The notes: generated from the letters alone by a model not told the origin. Numbered from the stretch's first letter, positions 1-11,084 are shown. The stretch is DNA of 64,000 bases from Hermatobates lingyangjiaoensis (GCA_026182355.1 JAPFBL010000370.1:186001-250000), one strand, 5' to 3'. Made by a program: numbers and translations.

Positions 1-312
1 TTTTTTTATTGTTTAACCGATTCCTCTGGAGGGTGATAACGTTTACCGGCTTTTTGTTTTATCGGTGATTCTACAGATTCCACATAGGGAGTCCTAAATT
101 TTGACTAACTCAAGTGCATTTTGAGTAGGGATCTTTAACAAGTACGTGACATAGTACAGGCTCGGGACCGACTTCTTAACATCCTCTCCGAGGGATGATG
201 TTACTCATATTTATTCACCTCCTGCGTGAATAAATCGCGGGTCAAGAGGGGATCGAACCCCGGACCACCAGCCCAGAGGCGAGTACGTCAACCACTTAGC
301 TAACCTGGCAAC
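1..312 (-). repeat. tRNA-derived SINE, subfamily 2 (poly-A-like tail), cut by window start
   Basis: On the minus strand the head reads as a tRNA-like pol III promoter. A box-A-like TAGCTAAGTGG follows GCCAGGT and a box-B-like GGTTCGATCC lies about 45 bases on. The body continues through the GTGAATAAAT motif to a variant 3' region that ends in an A-rich tail, seen on + as the T run at 1-7. The 3' region differs from the subfamily with CCTAA ends but matches the copies at 45.4 and 60.6 kb. It is a non-coding retroposon, not a tRNA gene, because it extends about 300 bases and has many diverged copies. Confidence 0.85.
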
Positions 313-785
313 TTGAACAAGTTTAGTTTCTAGACAATGTTTCACTACCAGTATTGTTGAAAAGATACCCTTTCAAAATACTGATTTCTCAGTCATGCCG
401 AAAATTACATTTTTTAATAACAATACACTCATTATATAGACTAGAACTAGCTTTTACATTTTATCTAAAAACAAAATAATATTTGTCATCCGATTCTTCA
501 TTAAAGAGAATGATTTGCAGTTATAGCATTAGCAACGCATCATTGAATCCTGATTAGAATACAAGACTAGGAGTCCTAACCTGCAGTTCAAGAAGAGTCC
601 ACGTGAAAAATAGAATGTTATTATTAAACAAATATTTTGCTTATACTTCAAAGTTATTATTATTTTTCGTAAAGTATACTTTTTTTTTATATACTCAATG
701 TGTTTGGCTTTTTCTCTGTAGTTTTATTTATTGTTTAATATAATATAAATTTCAAGCGGTATGGAATTTCTTTTCATGGTATGAG
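313..785. other. AT-rich stretch without a recognised feature
   Basis: I see no long reading frame, tRNA head, terminal inverted repeat or tandem repeat here. Confidence 0.6.
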
Positions 786-844
786 GTGAAAATCTCAGTT
801 TAGATCAGTCAATCAGTCGAAGTCAATCAGTTTATTTCAGTAAG

Positions 845-1090
845 CTAATTATCAAATTTTCGGGTAATCCGTCTTCAGGAGAAAAGAGGAAGGGAGACCA
901 AGCACATTGTAGACGCAACGGCTAGTAACCAACGAGCAAGTTAGTTACTGGTTACTAGCTGTTTACTTGGTTACTAGCAACTTGCTAGTTGGTTACTAGC
1001 CGTTGCGTCTACAATGTGCTTGGTATCCCTTTCTCTTTTCTCCTGAAGACGGATTACCCGAAAATTTGAGTCTGTAAGTGTGTTTCTTTT
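845..1090. repeat. HHR-E foldback
   Basis: Two arms of about 100 bases (about 850-948 and 965-1078) are near-perfect inverted copies, with the centre at the GTTACTAG-rich loop near 955. Each arm carries CTGAAGA, a GG..CC hairpin, then GAAAATTTGAG: plus strand at 1043-1070, minus strand at about 855-880. The bases CTC before CTGAAGA pair with GAG after the putative cleavage site, as hammerhead stem I should. One extra C sits between CTGAAGA and the stem II G-C pairs. The same family recurs at 10.3, 16.1, 29.6, 38.1, 49.6 and 52.4 kb. Confidence 0.75.
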
Positions 1091-1348
1091 ACTTTCTCAA
1101 TGATTTTAGTTTAGTTCAGTTAGCTAAACTGATTGACTTTATCTAAGTCAAGCTGTACTAGGCTGGAAGACTCTAGTCTCCTGGCTAGTATAGCAGTATA
1201 GAAAGTATATTATAAAAAAAAAAAAAAACAGAATGGCTGACACCTACGGGTCATCAGTTTCAGGGCTTCCACAGTATCCACAGAGAGATTGGGTCGTCAA
1301 TCAGAAGTGAAGTGCTTATTAGCCAGGCCTCACCTAAGTGAGTACCAG

Positions 1349-1514
1349 TTTTCACGTCCACCTGCCACCTTACCCAAATGGTAAGAGTCGATGTCTAGCT
1401 CTCTCTCTCTATTGTTCTGCAGGAAACCTCCCGAGAAGATACTGCTTCACACACAGCGACTCCCTAGAGAGTCTACCCTTCCTAGGTCAAAAATCGCAGC
1501 CACCACGAGTTCTA
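1349..1514 (+). CDS. Candidate host exon pair with a 42-bp intron
   Basis: Strong splice-like signals stand out in a raised-GC island. A donor ATG|GTAAGAG lies at 1381, a CT-rich tract ending TTCTGCAG| at 1422, and a donor CTA|GTAAGT at 1515. The implied second exon is 1423-1514. A reading frame is open across 1338-1544 (68 aa unspliced); spliced, it reads ...PPYPNGNLPRRYCF.... The implied intron is only 42 bases and keeps frame, so it could also be retained. No family is recognised. It could equally be an untranslated or non-coding exon. An ATG at 1233 opens a separate 25-codon frame. Confidence 0.3.
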
Positions 1515-1596
1515 GTAAGTATAATACAGTATAATAAAAAATAATGTATATGTTAGTATTATGACATTATATAATATGGCATAATCTTACTATTAT

Positions 1597-2476
1597 CATA
1601 ACTTAGTAATGAGTATAGTGTACCATTGAAGATTGCCATAACTTAATAATGAGTATAGTGTACCATTGAAGATTGCCATAACTTAATAATGAGTATAGTG
1701 TACCATTGAAGATTGCCATAACTTAATAATGAGTATAGTGTACCATTTAAGATTGCCATAACATAATAATGAGTATAGTGTACTATTGAAGATTGCCATA
1801 ACTTAATAATGAGTATAGTGTATTATTGAAGATTGCCATAACTTAATAATGAGTATAGTGTACCATTGAAGATTGCCATAACTTAATTATGAGTATAGTG
1901 TACCATTGAAGATTGCCATAACTTAATAATGAGTATAGTGTTCCATTGAAGATTGCCATAACTTAGTATTGAGTATAGTGTACCATTGAAGATTGCCATA
2001 ACTTAGTAATGAGTATAGTGTACCATTGAAGATTGCCATATTTAACAATGAGTATAGTGTACCATTGAAGATTGCCATAACTTAATAATGAGTATAGTGT
2101 ACCATTGAAGATTGCCATAACTTAATAATGAGTATAGTGTACCATTGTAGATTGCCATAACTTAGTAATGAGTATAGTGTACCATTGAAGATTGCCATAA
2201 CTTAATAATGAGTATAGTGCACCATTGAAGATTGCCATAACTTAATAATGAGTATAGTGTACCATTGAAGATTGCCATAACTTAATAATGAGTATAGTGT
2301 ACCATTGAAGATTGCCATAACTTAATAATGAGTATAGTGTACCATTGAAGATTGCCATAACTTAATAATGAGTATAGTGTACCATTGAAGATTGCCATAA
2401 CTTAATAATGAGTATAGTGTATCATTGAAGATTGCCATAACTTAATAATGAGCATAGTGTAACATTGAAGATTGCA
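1597..2476. repeat. 40-bp minisatellite, about 22 copies
   Basis: The unit runs TACCATTGAAGATTGCCATA then ACTTAATAATGAGTATAGTG, exactly 40 bases. Copies differ by scattered single substitutions, and one copy near 2040 has lost a base, shifting the register. There is no sustained coding potential; short frames across it are repeat artefacts. Confidence 0.97.
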
Positions 2477-2631
2477 ATACATGTAATGCCTTCTGGTAGA
2501 GCATGTGGTTCTATAATTAAAAAAAAAATAGTATAATATAGTATTGACATATGTTACTAGTACAGTAAGTAATATAGTTAGTTTTGTAATTAGTAACATT
2601 ACTAGGTGTATTACGATCACGCTCACAACTG

Positions 2632-2780
2632 TCTTAAATGATCAAACCACAATAAGAAATGGGAAAACAAGACTAAGATCTTTCAAGATCAGTTGGGTTT
2701 TTGACTCTGACGAAGACCGCTTGTTATGGTTGAAAGATCTTAGTCTTGTTTTCCCATTTCTTATTGTGGTTTGATCATTG
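2632..2780. repeat. HHR-A foldback, left arm lacking the ribozyme
   Basis: The outer arms TGATCAAACCACAATAAG and its complement are perfect. The right arm is complete. The left arm jumps from the ATCTTTCAAG stem III region straight to CAGTTGGG, so the ribozyme core is deleted on that side. It is flanked on the right by a (TA)n/GTAGCG tract. Confidence 0.9.
2703..2745 (+). ncRNA. Hammerhead ribozyme candidate, HHR-A
   Basis: Hammerhead ribozymes self-cleave RNA. Here stem I is GACU/AGUC, followed by core CUGACGA, a stem II of ACC..GGU pairs around a CUUGUUA-type loop, then GAAA. The palindrome AGAUCU supplies stem III, and the cleavage base is U17 just before AGUC. Upstream GGG and downstream CCC can extend stem I across a U-rich internal loop. 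All core bases are intact. The stem II pairs nearest the core are weak and one G is bulged. Activity is inferred, not shown. Confidence 0.72.
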
Positions 2781-2975
2781 ATACGAGTATATATATGTGT
2801 GTGTGTGTAGCGTATATACTCGTATGTTGCGTATATATGTAGCGTATATATGTAGCGTATATATGTACGTATATATATGTAGCGTATATATATGTAGCGT
2901 ATATATGTAGCGTATATATGTAGCGTATATATATGTAGCGTATATATGTAGCGTATATATATATGTAGCGTGTGT
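2781..2975. repeat. TATA/GTAGCG short tandem repeat
   Basis: Units of GTAGCGTATATAT (13-16 bases, variable TA number) repeat across the stretch. It abuts the HHR-A foldback, as TA tracts do at most foldbacks here. Confidence 0.9.
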
Positions 2976-3330
2976 ATGTAGCTGGTTAGGGAAGGCTGCG
3001 GGAGTGGACGACTTGTGACAATGGCTTTCTGGAGTGGGTTAGTGAGGTGGCTGATAGCGGGCCACGCTAGACTGTTGGCCGCCTGTCTCTCCCGGTGAAG
3101 GGGGGCAGACCTTGACTCTTGGCTCGTCTCCCAACCCTACCCCCCCACTGCCAAAACCTAATTGCCGCCCCCGCACCCCCCCCCCCTCCCACACCCCCAC
3201 TCAATCCTCCAACATTGATTAGCTCAATCTTCATCTCAAGGCTTCTTTAGTTTGTTATTTGCAGTTCACATTCCCCCCCCCCCCCCTCTCACTCAATCTC
3301 TCTCTCACTGTAGATTATCCTCTTTAATTG
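2976..3330. other. GC-rich patch with long C runs
   Basis: Base composition rises sharply against the AT-rich surroundings (AGGCTGCGGGAGTGGACGAC, CTCCCGGTGAAGGGGGGCAG), followed by polyC runs at about 3177 and 3273. I see no frame long enough to call a gene. It could be an exon, a promoter island or a decayed repeat. Similar patches occur at 9.8, 46.2, 48.7, 52.8 and 58.6 kb. Confidence 0.5.
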
Positions 3331-3684
3331 CTTTTCATATCAAAAATCATTTACATTGACTACACTAGATTGAAATCAACGATTCTAACAAAAACTGTTA
3401 GAAATGATTTAAGTTAATATATATATATATATGCAGAAATGTCGCACTAAAAAAATACGTGACTATACAATTAAAAAAAAAAAATCGTAACAAAAACAAA
3501 GACAGTGTCATAAATCTCTAAAAACCTCTCGACATATTCTATTCAACACCAAAGTCAAAACAAAAAAAAAAAGAGAGAATTACTTCCCTGATTTTATTCT
3601 TGCTGTCTCAATCATCCTGAGAACATTTATCTAATCTAACTCGTATAAAGATAAAGTTAAGTGTTACAATTGTGAAAACATTAT

Positions 3685-4188
3685 TAGGGTTGGGAATCAA
3701 TCGCGTTAATTATCGCGATTAACGCGTTAATTTTCTTTCATCAACGATTAAAAATTAATCGTTACTCGAGTGATTTTAATCAGGGTTGACAAACTATTCA
3801 ATCACGCACTATAATATAATAAATTAATATAGCCTAAAAGTAGCCTAAATGCAAAGTGCAATAACGCATAAGATATCAACCACTACTGATGGGGTCATAC
3901 TTATAAGAAAGGTACATCACTCAGTGCCTGTAACCTGAACAAACTGGTTTTCTCCACAGCTGATTGTCATAACAGCACCAGTGACTTACGTTCTCCATGT
4001 AATTCCGATTTTTCTTTCTAATCTTTAAGTTTTTCAACTGTATCTTGGTTTAAATAAATGACTTTTGCATTGAAAACCAAACTACTTGCTAGAATTTGCA
4101 CTGATATCGGACAATAATTCAAACATAAAATTACGATTAAAAGTACGATTAACGCACGATTAAAAATGTTAATCGGTGCCCAGATTTA
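3685..4188. mobile_element. hAT-like MITE
   Basis: The ends resemble each other as imperfect terminal inverted repeats: TAGGGTTGGGAATCAATCG at the left, and TAAATCTGGGCACCGATTAA reading inward on the other strand. Subterminal CGATTAA motifs recur at both ends, a familiar hAT MITE style. Flanking 8-mers AACATTAT and ATTATTAT match at 6 of 8. No transposase is present. Confidence 0.6.
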
Positions 4189-4299
4189 ATTATTATGTAC
4201 CTTTACGAACAATTAAACTACCATCAGGAATTATTTTTCTTTAACTACCAAAAATCATTATATTCATCGTTATATTCATTTATATATTAATACGAGTAC

Positions 4300-4475
4300 A
4301 ATGATCAAACCACAATATGAAGATGGGAAAATAAGACTCAGATCTTTCAACCGTAACAAGTGGTCAAAAACCCAACTCTAAGTTGGAAGATCTTTGTCTT
4401 ATTTTCCCATCTTCATATTGTGGTTTGATCATTGATTGTTATTTCACGTGTTTATGTGAAATCTTTTTATATATT
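4300..4475. repeat. HHR-A foldback with both ribozyme cores deleted
   Basis: The arms TGATCAAACCACAATATGAAG and complement are perfect, but both arms lack the CUGACGA core. The family-specific flank with a TTTCACGTG..CATGTGAAA hairpin follows at 4440-4465. Confidence 0.85.
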
Positions 4476-4519
4476 AATACATTATTATATGATATTTTTT
4501 TCAATGTATGTATATTATT

Positions 4520-4800
4520 AATATCTAAACCACAGTACGAAATTAACAAAAAAAAAGACTAAGATCTTTCAACCGTAACCAGTGGTCTTCGTCAGAGTCA
4601 AAAACCCAACGAAAGCCAGTTTTTTGACAAGTTACGAACCGTAACAAGCGGTATTCGTCAGAGTCAAATCTCAGATTGTCAAGTCAGGAGACTTGACTCT
4701 GACGAAGACCGCTTGTTGCTGTTGAAACATCTTAGGATTCTTTCTCATATCTTATTGTAGTTTTGACGTTGATTTATATTTCACGTGTTTATCGTGAAAT
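4520..4800. repeat. Degenerate HHR-A foldback with duplicated core
   Basis: GGTCTTCGTCAGAGTC (minus-strand core) appears at about 4589, and a variant GGTATTCGTCAGAGTC at about 4650. A plus core GACTCTGACGAAGACC lies at 4694-4709. Stem III here reads GAAACATCTT instead of GAAAGATCTT, so it is probably inactive. Confidence 0.75.
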
Positions 4801-6814
4801 CTTATTATATTATTTATTCTATATATACTTTTTTACAATATACAATTTTATTAAAATTTTCATTTTAAGTTATTTAACTGATCTATTTTTATACTATTTA
4901 AACTAAATTACGTAAATTTAAACATTATTTCGTTTCTCAGTAATTCGTTACAATTACTGCCAAAGTCCTTTCCTTGTATCAAACAAACATTTTGATTAGT
5001 TTTTTTTTATATTTCATTTAGAGTATTCAACGGTTAATTAAACTGCTTCAATTTCTAAATAGATATTTTAACTTGATTCACGTCAGCGGTGTTTTAATTG
5101 GCTATAATTTAACGAAATGTTTCATTTGAATACCTTCTTTGATTATTGCTGAACTAAGTTGAATTTTTTTTTATCGCATTTAGTAAATGCTAATAATATG
5201 TTTTAACCTTGAAAATATTTCCAATCGCAAATTCAAACTTTGATATTAATTAATCGACTTCATAGGAAAACAAATATTTTTTAAGCTACCTCATTGAAGT
5301 TTAATTCTATACATTTAATTTAACTCTTAAATGGCTTTTTTAATAACAAGGTCAATAAAGAAAATGTTGATTTTTTTAAGCATATATATCTATAATAGTT
5401 CATATTTCTCTATTCTCAATCCGACTTTGATATTGAAAAATACTTGAAAACAGTTATTATCTCAATATCAAGAAATTATCAAGTTATTACTCTTAAAAAC
5501 ATGAAATCATCAAGTTATCACCTTCAACTGAGTGATTGTACCCAAATATCTGATCAAACAAAAAGATCGTAGGGGCTGACGTTTTAATCCGCGAGTGATC
5601 GGTTTTTTATTCTATTCTATCACCTTCAAGATCAAAAAATTATCAAGTTAATATCTTCAAGATCAAAAAATTATCAAGTTATGACTCTCAATTTCAAGAA
5701 GTTATCAAGTTATCATAAAAAACAAAAAAATATAGTGGACCATGGTAGGTATTGAAACGACTATCATAAGAACAATATTATAAAATTATCGAATAATAAG
5801 CGATACAATGCCCTAAGTTGATGCAAACCTTGATGTATCTGTTCAGATAGTTAAGGTTGCTTCTGCTTCTGGTTTTGTTGAAAAACACTAATTTTTTTCT
5901 TGACAATGTATGTATTCCGAAAATTGGTTCAGAGGTTTATATTTTTTTTCAATATATGTATATTATTAATGTCAAAACCACAGTACGAAATTAGAATATA
6001 GCCTAAAAAAATTCTTTTTTGTTTGGAGACTTGATTATTGAAATTTCTTTGTATATAATTTATATTAATATAGCTTCTCGACCACTGATATTTCAAATTC
6101 ATCGAGGGGGTTCTTGAGGATTTTGGTCATAAACATGCAACTCATGATTATAATATATGACCCTTTATTTTCATTTATTATAGGAAATTGTAGGAAATAA
6201 GGTTGTATATTTTTCAAATAATATAACTTATTTTGTGTTTTGTGAAATCATAAACGGAGGCTTAGTTTAAACAATTGTAGAAATGGTCGTAACGAAGGGA
6301 ATGGAGACTTTTGTATGCAACTTAATACAAAACATACTATTTTGAGGGAAGTCTTAGACCCAGTGTGAAGAGTTCAAACCTGTCACCGTATCCCCTCAGT
6401 TAAGTAACACACGGGGGATCTGAAAATGATTTCATATTACCTACAGAAGCAGCCCAATGTCCCCTCCTCCCTCAAACCTAATTTTACAATCTGGTGTGGT
6501 CTACACTCAAGATTGTAATAACTAAACAATCATCAAACTCATAGCTAATATATCGAATAATTAATTATTGGAATTTATTACCATTCCTTTACTAGTTACA
6601 CTGAAAAAGAATCACATAACTTTGTGAAGATACAGTGTTCTTATCTTTATGGGTGTCAATAGTAAATTAGTTTCAATTTTGGCATGGAGTTTTTTTGTTA
6701 CTTTTACGTATATTTGACATTAAGTAATGTTTATCTAATACTGTAGTTGTTCCTCTAATATCTATAGATGTATCTATTAATAAATAGGTATTAATTAAAG
6801 TTACAACTAGAGAA
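4801..6814. other. Long AT-rich stretch, degenerate repeats only
   Basis: No gene or clear transposon is seen. Between about 5455 and 5725 a degenerate repeat of roughly 25-30 bases based on ATCAAGTTAT / AAGATCAAAAAATTATC recurs about six times. Confidence 0.55.
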
Positions 6815-6905
6815 CACAAGAAAAAGGACGAACACTCACGAATCTCGATAATTTCGGCGTCTTGCCGTCTTCAGGAGAATAGAAAGAAAGAAAATAAAAG
6901 GAGAA
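6815..6905 (-). repeat. Solo HHR-E variant (CGGC stem II), truncated
   Basis: On the minus strand: TTCTC, CTGAAGA, C, GGC-AAGAC-GCC, GAAATTATC, GAGA. TCTC before the core pairs with GAGA after the cleavage base C. The same variant sits at 58.9 kb, where it follows a (TA)n tract. Here only one arm is present. Confidence 0.65.
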
Positions 6906-7460
6906 AGAATGAAGGAACGGAGACGTAAATGCGTCCAATTTGTCCGTTTGGACTGTCTGATTTCAATTCAAAGTGTAAATAGGTATTAAGAAATAGCTAT
7001 AAATCAAATGGCATTATCAACAGGGTAGTTGTAATTTGTAGGGTGGCTTTTATAGGAATTGTAGGATTGTTCACAAAGTTTTGAATTCATAGCTACTTAA
7101 TGAAATAAAAACACAGTTGTGATTACAAAAAACTTTAAAATTGCATTCCGGGGTCTCAAAACATTTTCTAGTTCTTGTTTCAAATGTTCCCACCATGCTA
7201 TATTGGTGTCAACTTTAGTGTTGTTGTAGGAACAAACAGTTTGTTGTTATTTTGCGCCCATTTTATCAACAAACAATATTACCAGCCATATTCTGCATAT
7301 AGATTATTTCATTTGATTATAATCAGCATTATAATAATAATATATAATATATTTAATGAATATAAATTATGAAATAATACAATATTTATGAGTCACAGTT
7401 AGACTTGACTTTCTAAGTTGTTAAACTTAAAGCTTTATTAACTGTGTATGTTATACAGTC

Positions 7461-7882
7461 CAGTGTTTCCCAAAGTGGGCGGTGCTTTGATATCGGGGGG
7501 CGCTAATGCAAAAAGGAGTTAGGGATTCTATTTCTATAAAGTGAAAATATTCATGCAATATAATTTGTAAATTTAAGTGAAAACACGACATGTAAACTTC
7601 TAAGAAACGGTTTCTTAAAATCATTTGTTTTGATAATTCATTTTTATGTTAAAAGTATATTCTCACCTAAGTTTCTTTTATTGTGTATTAATTCTTTTCC
7701 TATGAAACAATACATCTATTGGATTCTAAATAAATATTCGATTAGTAATTATTTTAATTTAATTATTAAAATGTTACTCATTTGGTTATTTAGTCTAGGA
7801 ATCTGATTATTATTCAAGGGTGTTGAGTTATAGGTTTATGGACCCAAGGCAGCGGTCACTCGAATAAGTTTGGGAAACACTG
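7461..7882. mobile_element. hAT-like MITE
   Basis: The terminal inverted repeats CAGTGTTTCCCAAA and TTTGGGAAACACTG are perfect over 14 bases, and a GGGGGGCGC motif lies just inside the left end, typical of hAT MITEs. TTATACAG and TTATACAC lie at the two flanks, but two extra bases separate the left copy from the end, so the target duplication is uncertain. Confidence 0.8.
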
Positions 7883-7889
7883 TTATACA

Positions 7890-8340
7890 CAGTTAATTAA
7901 CTTAAAACTTTATTAACCTGTGTTGATCTATATGTACACCTAAGGCTTTTGACCGAACAACAGACACTTTCGTAATCCTAACTCTTCAAAACTAAAAAAT
8001 GACAGATCCTTTGTGATTCCGACTTTGTAACCAATGAACAGGAGTTCTTTTTAATCTTCTATATGAAGAAAGACGATTAGACTTAAACCAACTCTAGGAT
8101 GATTTCATGATAGACATGTAATGAAGGGTCTTGAAGCATTTGATCTTCATAAAAAAATATATCTTTTACACCAATGTTTATATGAGTTATACATGCCTTT
8201 TTTAAAGAGATATACATATATTTTACAGATTAACTATATATAATTTATATTAATTTATTACTTGTACAATCTGTTATTATGTGGCATTTATTCATGATGG
8301 GAAATTTCAAAAATTACGTCTTCACAAAAAAAAGAAAGAG
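7890..8340. other. AT-rich stretch without a recognised feature
   Basis: I found no supported gene or repeat before the PLE terminal pieces that begin near 8340. Confidence 0.5.
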
Positions 8341-8362
8341 TTTAATATCAAAATTAAAAAAT

Positions 8363-8392
8363 CGTTTCGAACACTCAGTGTTCTTCTTCAGG
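8363..8392 (-). ncRNA. Hammerhead candidate, HHR-B
   Basis: The minus strand reads CTGAAGA, the perfect hairpin GAACAC-TGA-GTGTTC, then GAAACGAT. Core bases are intact. The stem III palindrome ACGCGU of the family is altered to ACGAU, so cleavage is doubtful. Confidence 0.6.
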
Positions 8393-8554
8393 TTTACATC
8401 TAAATAAATATACATACTTGTAAACTTTAAGAACATAGAGTGAATTAAACATATCCTTAAGGGAAGACCTGCTGCCATTGACCACAAATTAATAACAAAC
8501 ACTTTTTCTTCTTCTCGGAATTTGGACAAATGTCCATTGTTTTTTGTTAGTTTA

Positions 8555-8597
8555 TAGCCCTGAGGATGTCTTAAAATAAAGACGAAACGTTGGCAAA
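8555..8597 (+). ncRNA. Hammerhead candidate, PLE-type
   Basis: The plus strand reads CTGAGGA, stem II GTCTT..AAGAC, then GAAACGTTGGC. The neighbouring minus HHR at 8363 makes this an imperfect foldback whose two ribozymes belong to different subtypes. Confidence 0.6.
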
Positions 8598-8667
8598 AAG
8601 GTCATTCCGTATATTAACCCTGACCAAATTCCAAGAAGAAGAAAAAGTGTTTGTTATATTTATATAT

Positions 8668-8757
8668 ATATGATCAAACCACAATAAGAAATGGGAAAAC
8701 AAGACTAAGATCTTTCAACCGTAACAAGCGGTCTTCGTCAGAGTCAAAAACCCAACT
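8668..8757 (-). repeat. Half HHR-A unit with an intact ribozyme
   Basis: Only one arm, from TGATCAAACCACAATAAG to CCCAAC, is present. It ends in a (TA)n tract at 8758-8797. The minus strand at 8703-8745 carries a full HHR-A with all core bases and the AGAUCU stem III. This shows that half units occur as well as inverted dimers. Confidence 0.8.
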
Positions 8758-8864
8758 TTATATGTATATATATATATATTATATATATATATATATTTGT
8801 AATTACTATTTTAGGTCTTATAATAACACATAATTACAGTTTTGGTTCAGTTATAAGGCTTACG

Positions 8865-9080
8865 CTACAATTTGTCTATGCCTATAGAATTTATGAATTT
8901 TATAAATTTACTTGTTTCATTGGCAATCATTTCGCGCTCAGTCATTGACCACTTTCCACCTTGTATAAAAACTTCTTTTTTTCGTGTTTTCGGCATTTAT
9001 ACAAGATATGGTGCCATTTTTTTGGAAATTTGCTCCACATGGACAAGTTGTTTAGTCAATGATTTTAAATCGGGCAAGAT
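8865..9080 (-). pseudogene. Possible coding remnant, Myb/TTF1-like flavour
   Basis: The minus frame reads ...LTKQLVHVEQISKKMAPYLV, one stop, then MPKTRKKEVFIQGGKWSM and TEREMIANETSKFIKFINS. The pattern GGKWS-TERE-I--ETSKFIK loosely recalls the Myb-like repeat of transcription termination factor 1 relatives (G-W-EE-I--N--KF). This is impression only, with no aligned family. The in-frame stop indicates a pseudogene, an exon end, or chance. Confidence 0.2.
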
Positions 9081-9715
9081 AAGCTTTTACTTTTTCCGTG
9101 GTTAGTTAGAGCCATAGTTGTTCTTTGTTCTATCTTTTTTTTTTCATTTTTTCAGAAAAGTATGTTATCAGAAACTATAAATGTCGTCACAGCTAATATG
9201 TAATTGATTCCGCTATATCACTGACGTGTGTGGTTATTAAAACTCAAGTCAACGCAACCTGCAATTAAATACGTCGTTAATAATTTTTTTTTTTTGAATG
9301 TATATCCAGGTAATCTAAACATCAACATACAAGTCTTGGTACGCTAGCAGGATAAGCATATGTAAAATGGATTTAAGAAACAAAATGATTAATCACTTTC
9401 TGTAAGGACAGACAAGCATCTATAAGTATAATTCAAGTCATAGCGAGAAATGAATAAATTATGCAAATCTTTGCAGTGGTGTTAAATAGATCGAAGTGTC
9501 AAAAGAGTATTGTTTTAGGAATGTTTAAATCGATATTGAAAAAGAAAACAAGCTATATTTATCATGTCAGGGCCGGTGTTTTCGTGCTAGGATAATCGGT
9601 ATTAAGACAACGAATATAAATGTTAAATCACACTTATGCAAATTATGTGGTTTTATTGAGAATAAAAGAATATGGTTGGGAAATGACTGATAAAGTGAGG
9701 TAATATAAAGAAGCG
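9081..9715. other. AT-rich stretch without a recognised feature
   Basis: No inverted repeat, SINE head or coding frame was seen. Confidence 0.5.
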
Positions 9716-10013
9716 TCCAGCGGAGTGGATGGCACCAATTTTAGGTTTTTTTTTTTTTTTTTTTTTTTTTTTGCTTAATGGAGTGGGTAAGAGGGTTTGA
9801 TTAGCGTTGGAGAAGACAAGAGGTCAGAGTTGGGGTTACGATAGTGTGGCAAGAGCTGGCGAAGGTCTCTTCAGGACGCAGGACGCCATCTCGCCAGGAG
9901 GTGGCGAAGGTCGCAGGCCTCCGACCCAGAACGCCGTCATAGCCAATGCGGCAAGCTCATTACCGAAGGAAAGACCTCTTGAGTGGCTTACACTCAACTT
10001 ACTCCTCTAAGTA
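9716..10013 (+). other. GC-rich patch with a 67-aa open frame and T25 tract
   Basis: A T run at about 9748-9772 is followed by a GC-rich segment. The open frame at 9807-10010 has non-repetitive composition (GQSWGYDSVARAGEGLFRTQ... ending EWLTLNLLL). I recognise no domain. It might be a terminal exon or a retrocopy fragment on the minus strand, where the T run would read as a poly-A tail; neither is shown. Confidence 0.3.
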
Positions 10014-10249
10014 CACGCATAATCATTTAATTGACTACCAATTTTAATAAAACTTCAATGGACTTGGTTTTTTAGAGCAACGGTTGCCAGCGTTCATTGA
10101 CCAATGCACTCTAATTGTCATAGTTTCATTCCCCTCACGTCTTTCGACAACGAAGTCCAGTAGCTTTGGTTAAAAGAAATTATTCCTATGTCCAACTTTA
10201 CTTAGGAAGTTGATATTTATTTAATGTGTTGACTGCAAAAACCTGTTTA

Positions 10250-10272
10250 CACACACACACACACACACATAT

Positions 10273-10314
<42 letters not shown>

Positions 10315-10315
10315 T
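10250..10315. repeat. (CA)n-(TA)n microsatellite
   Basis: Pure ACACAC then TATATA directly flanks the HHR-E foldback that follows. Confidence 0.95.
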
Positions 10316-10560
10316 TCAAAAATGAAGAAAAGCAACACACAGAGAAAGAGACACACTTACAAACTCAAACTTTCGGATGATCCGTCTTCAGGAGAAAAGA
10401 GAATGGGCGACCAAGCACACCGGAAACGTTGTGTTTCCGGCGTGCTTGGTCGCCCATACTCTTTTCTCCTGAAGACGGATCATCCGAAAGTTTGAGTTTG
10501 TAAGTGTGTCTCTTTCTCTGTGTGTTGCTTTTCTTCATTTTTGAACTGATTTGCGTCCAG
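10316..10560. repeat. HHR-E foldback, nearly perfect
   Basis: The arms at about 10316-10425 and 10439-10550 are almost identical complements around the loop near GGAAACGTTGTGTTTCC. The plus core is CTGAAGA at 10469, then C, GGAT-CA-ATCC, GAAAGTTTGAG. The minus core lies at about 10367-10395. Both share the extra C after CTGAAGA. Confidence 0.85.
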
Positions 10561-10734
10561 TTTGGATCGTTTTACGAATTTTGAGTTGGTATATATATAT
10601 ATTATATTACTAATATGTATATATATACAATATGAGTATATTTTGGGAACATATATATATATATATATATTTGGGAATATATATATATATAATTGAATGA
10701 AACGGTCGAACGGACTTTTAAATAAAAACCAATT

Positions 10735-10990
10735 GAAAAAAATAGCACACAGATAGACACAGGAATAACTTATTTCTATATTTCGACCATCGTCGTCAAG
10801 CACACAGATAGACACAGGAATAACTCACTTCTATATTTCGACCATCGTCGTCATCAGGAAGGGACTCATGATGGAAGTATTTCCATCAGTAGAAGGGAAG
10901 AAGAAGAGGTACGTGCGTTCACGTGCCTCTTCTTCTTCCCTTCGACTCTCTTCCTGATTACGCACTTCGGTTCGAAATATCGATCCAGTA
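10735..10990. repeat. HHR-D foldback with a duplicated left arm
   Basis: A block of about 55 bases (CACACAGATAGACACAGGAA onward) occurs twice in direct repeat, at 10745 and 10801. The second copy carries on the minus strand CTGATGA, C, GAC-GATG-GTC, GAAATAT (10831-10858). The right arm has a degraded CTGATTA at about 10954. The CTTCTTCTTCCC / GGGAAGAAGAAG hairpin forms the centre near 10918. Confidence 0.75.
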
Positions 10991-11084
10991 AGTGTTCTCA
11001 TTCTTTATGTGTAGTCTTTTTCAGTTATTTATCTGTCCGGTTTGGAGTGATTAGTAATCTGATATATATATATATATAATATAT

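Noticed and set aside
2402..2774. Open frames over the minisatellite end and HHR-A foldback
   Set aside because: They read through repeat DNA. The sequence FDSDEDRLLWLKDLSLVFPF recurs at every HHR-A copy because it translates the ribozyme.
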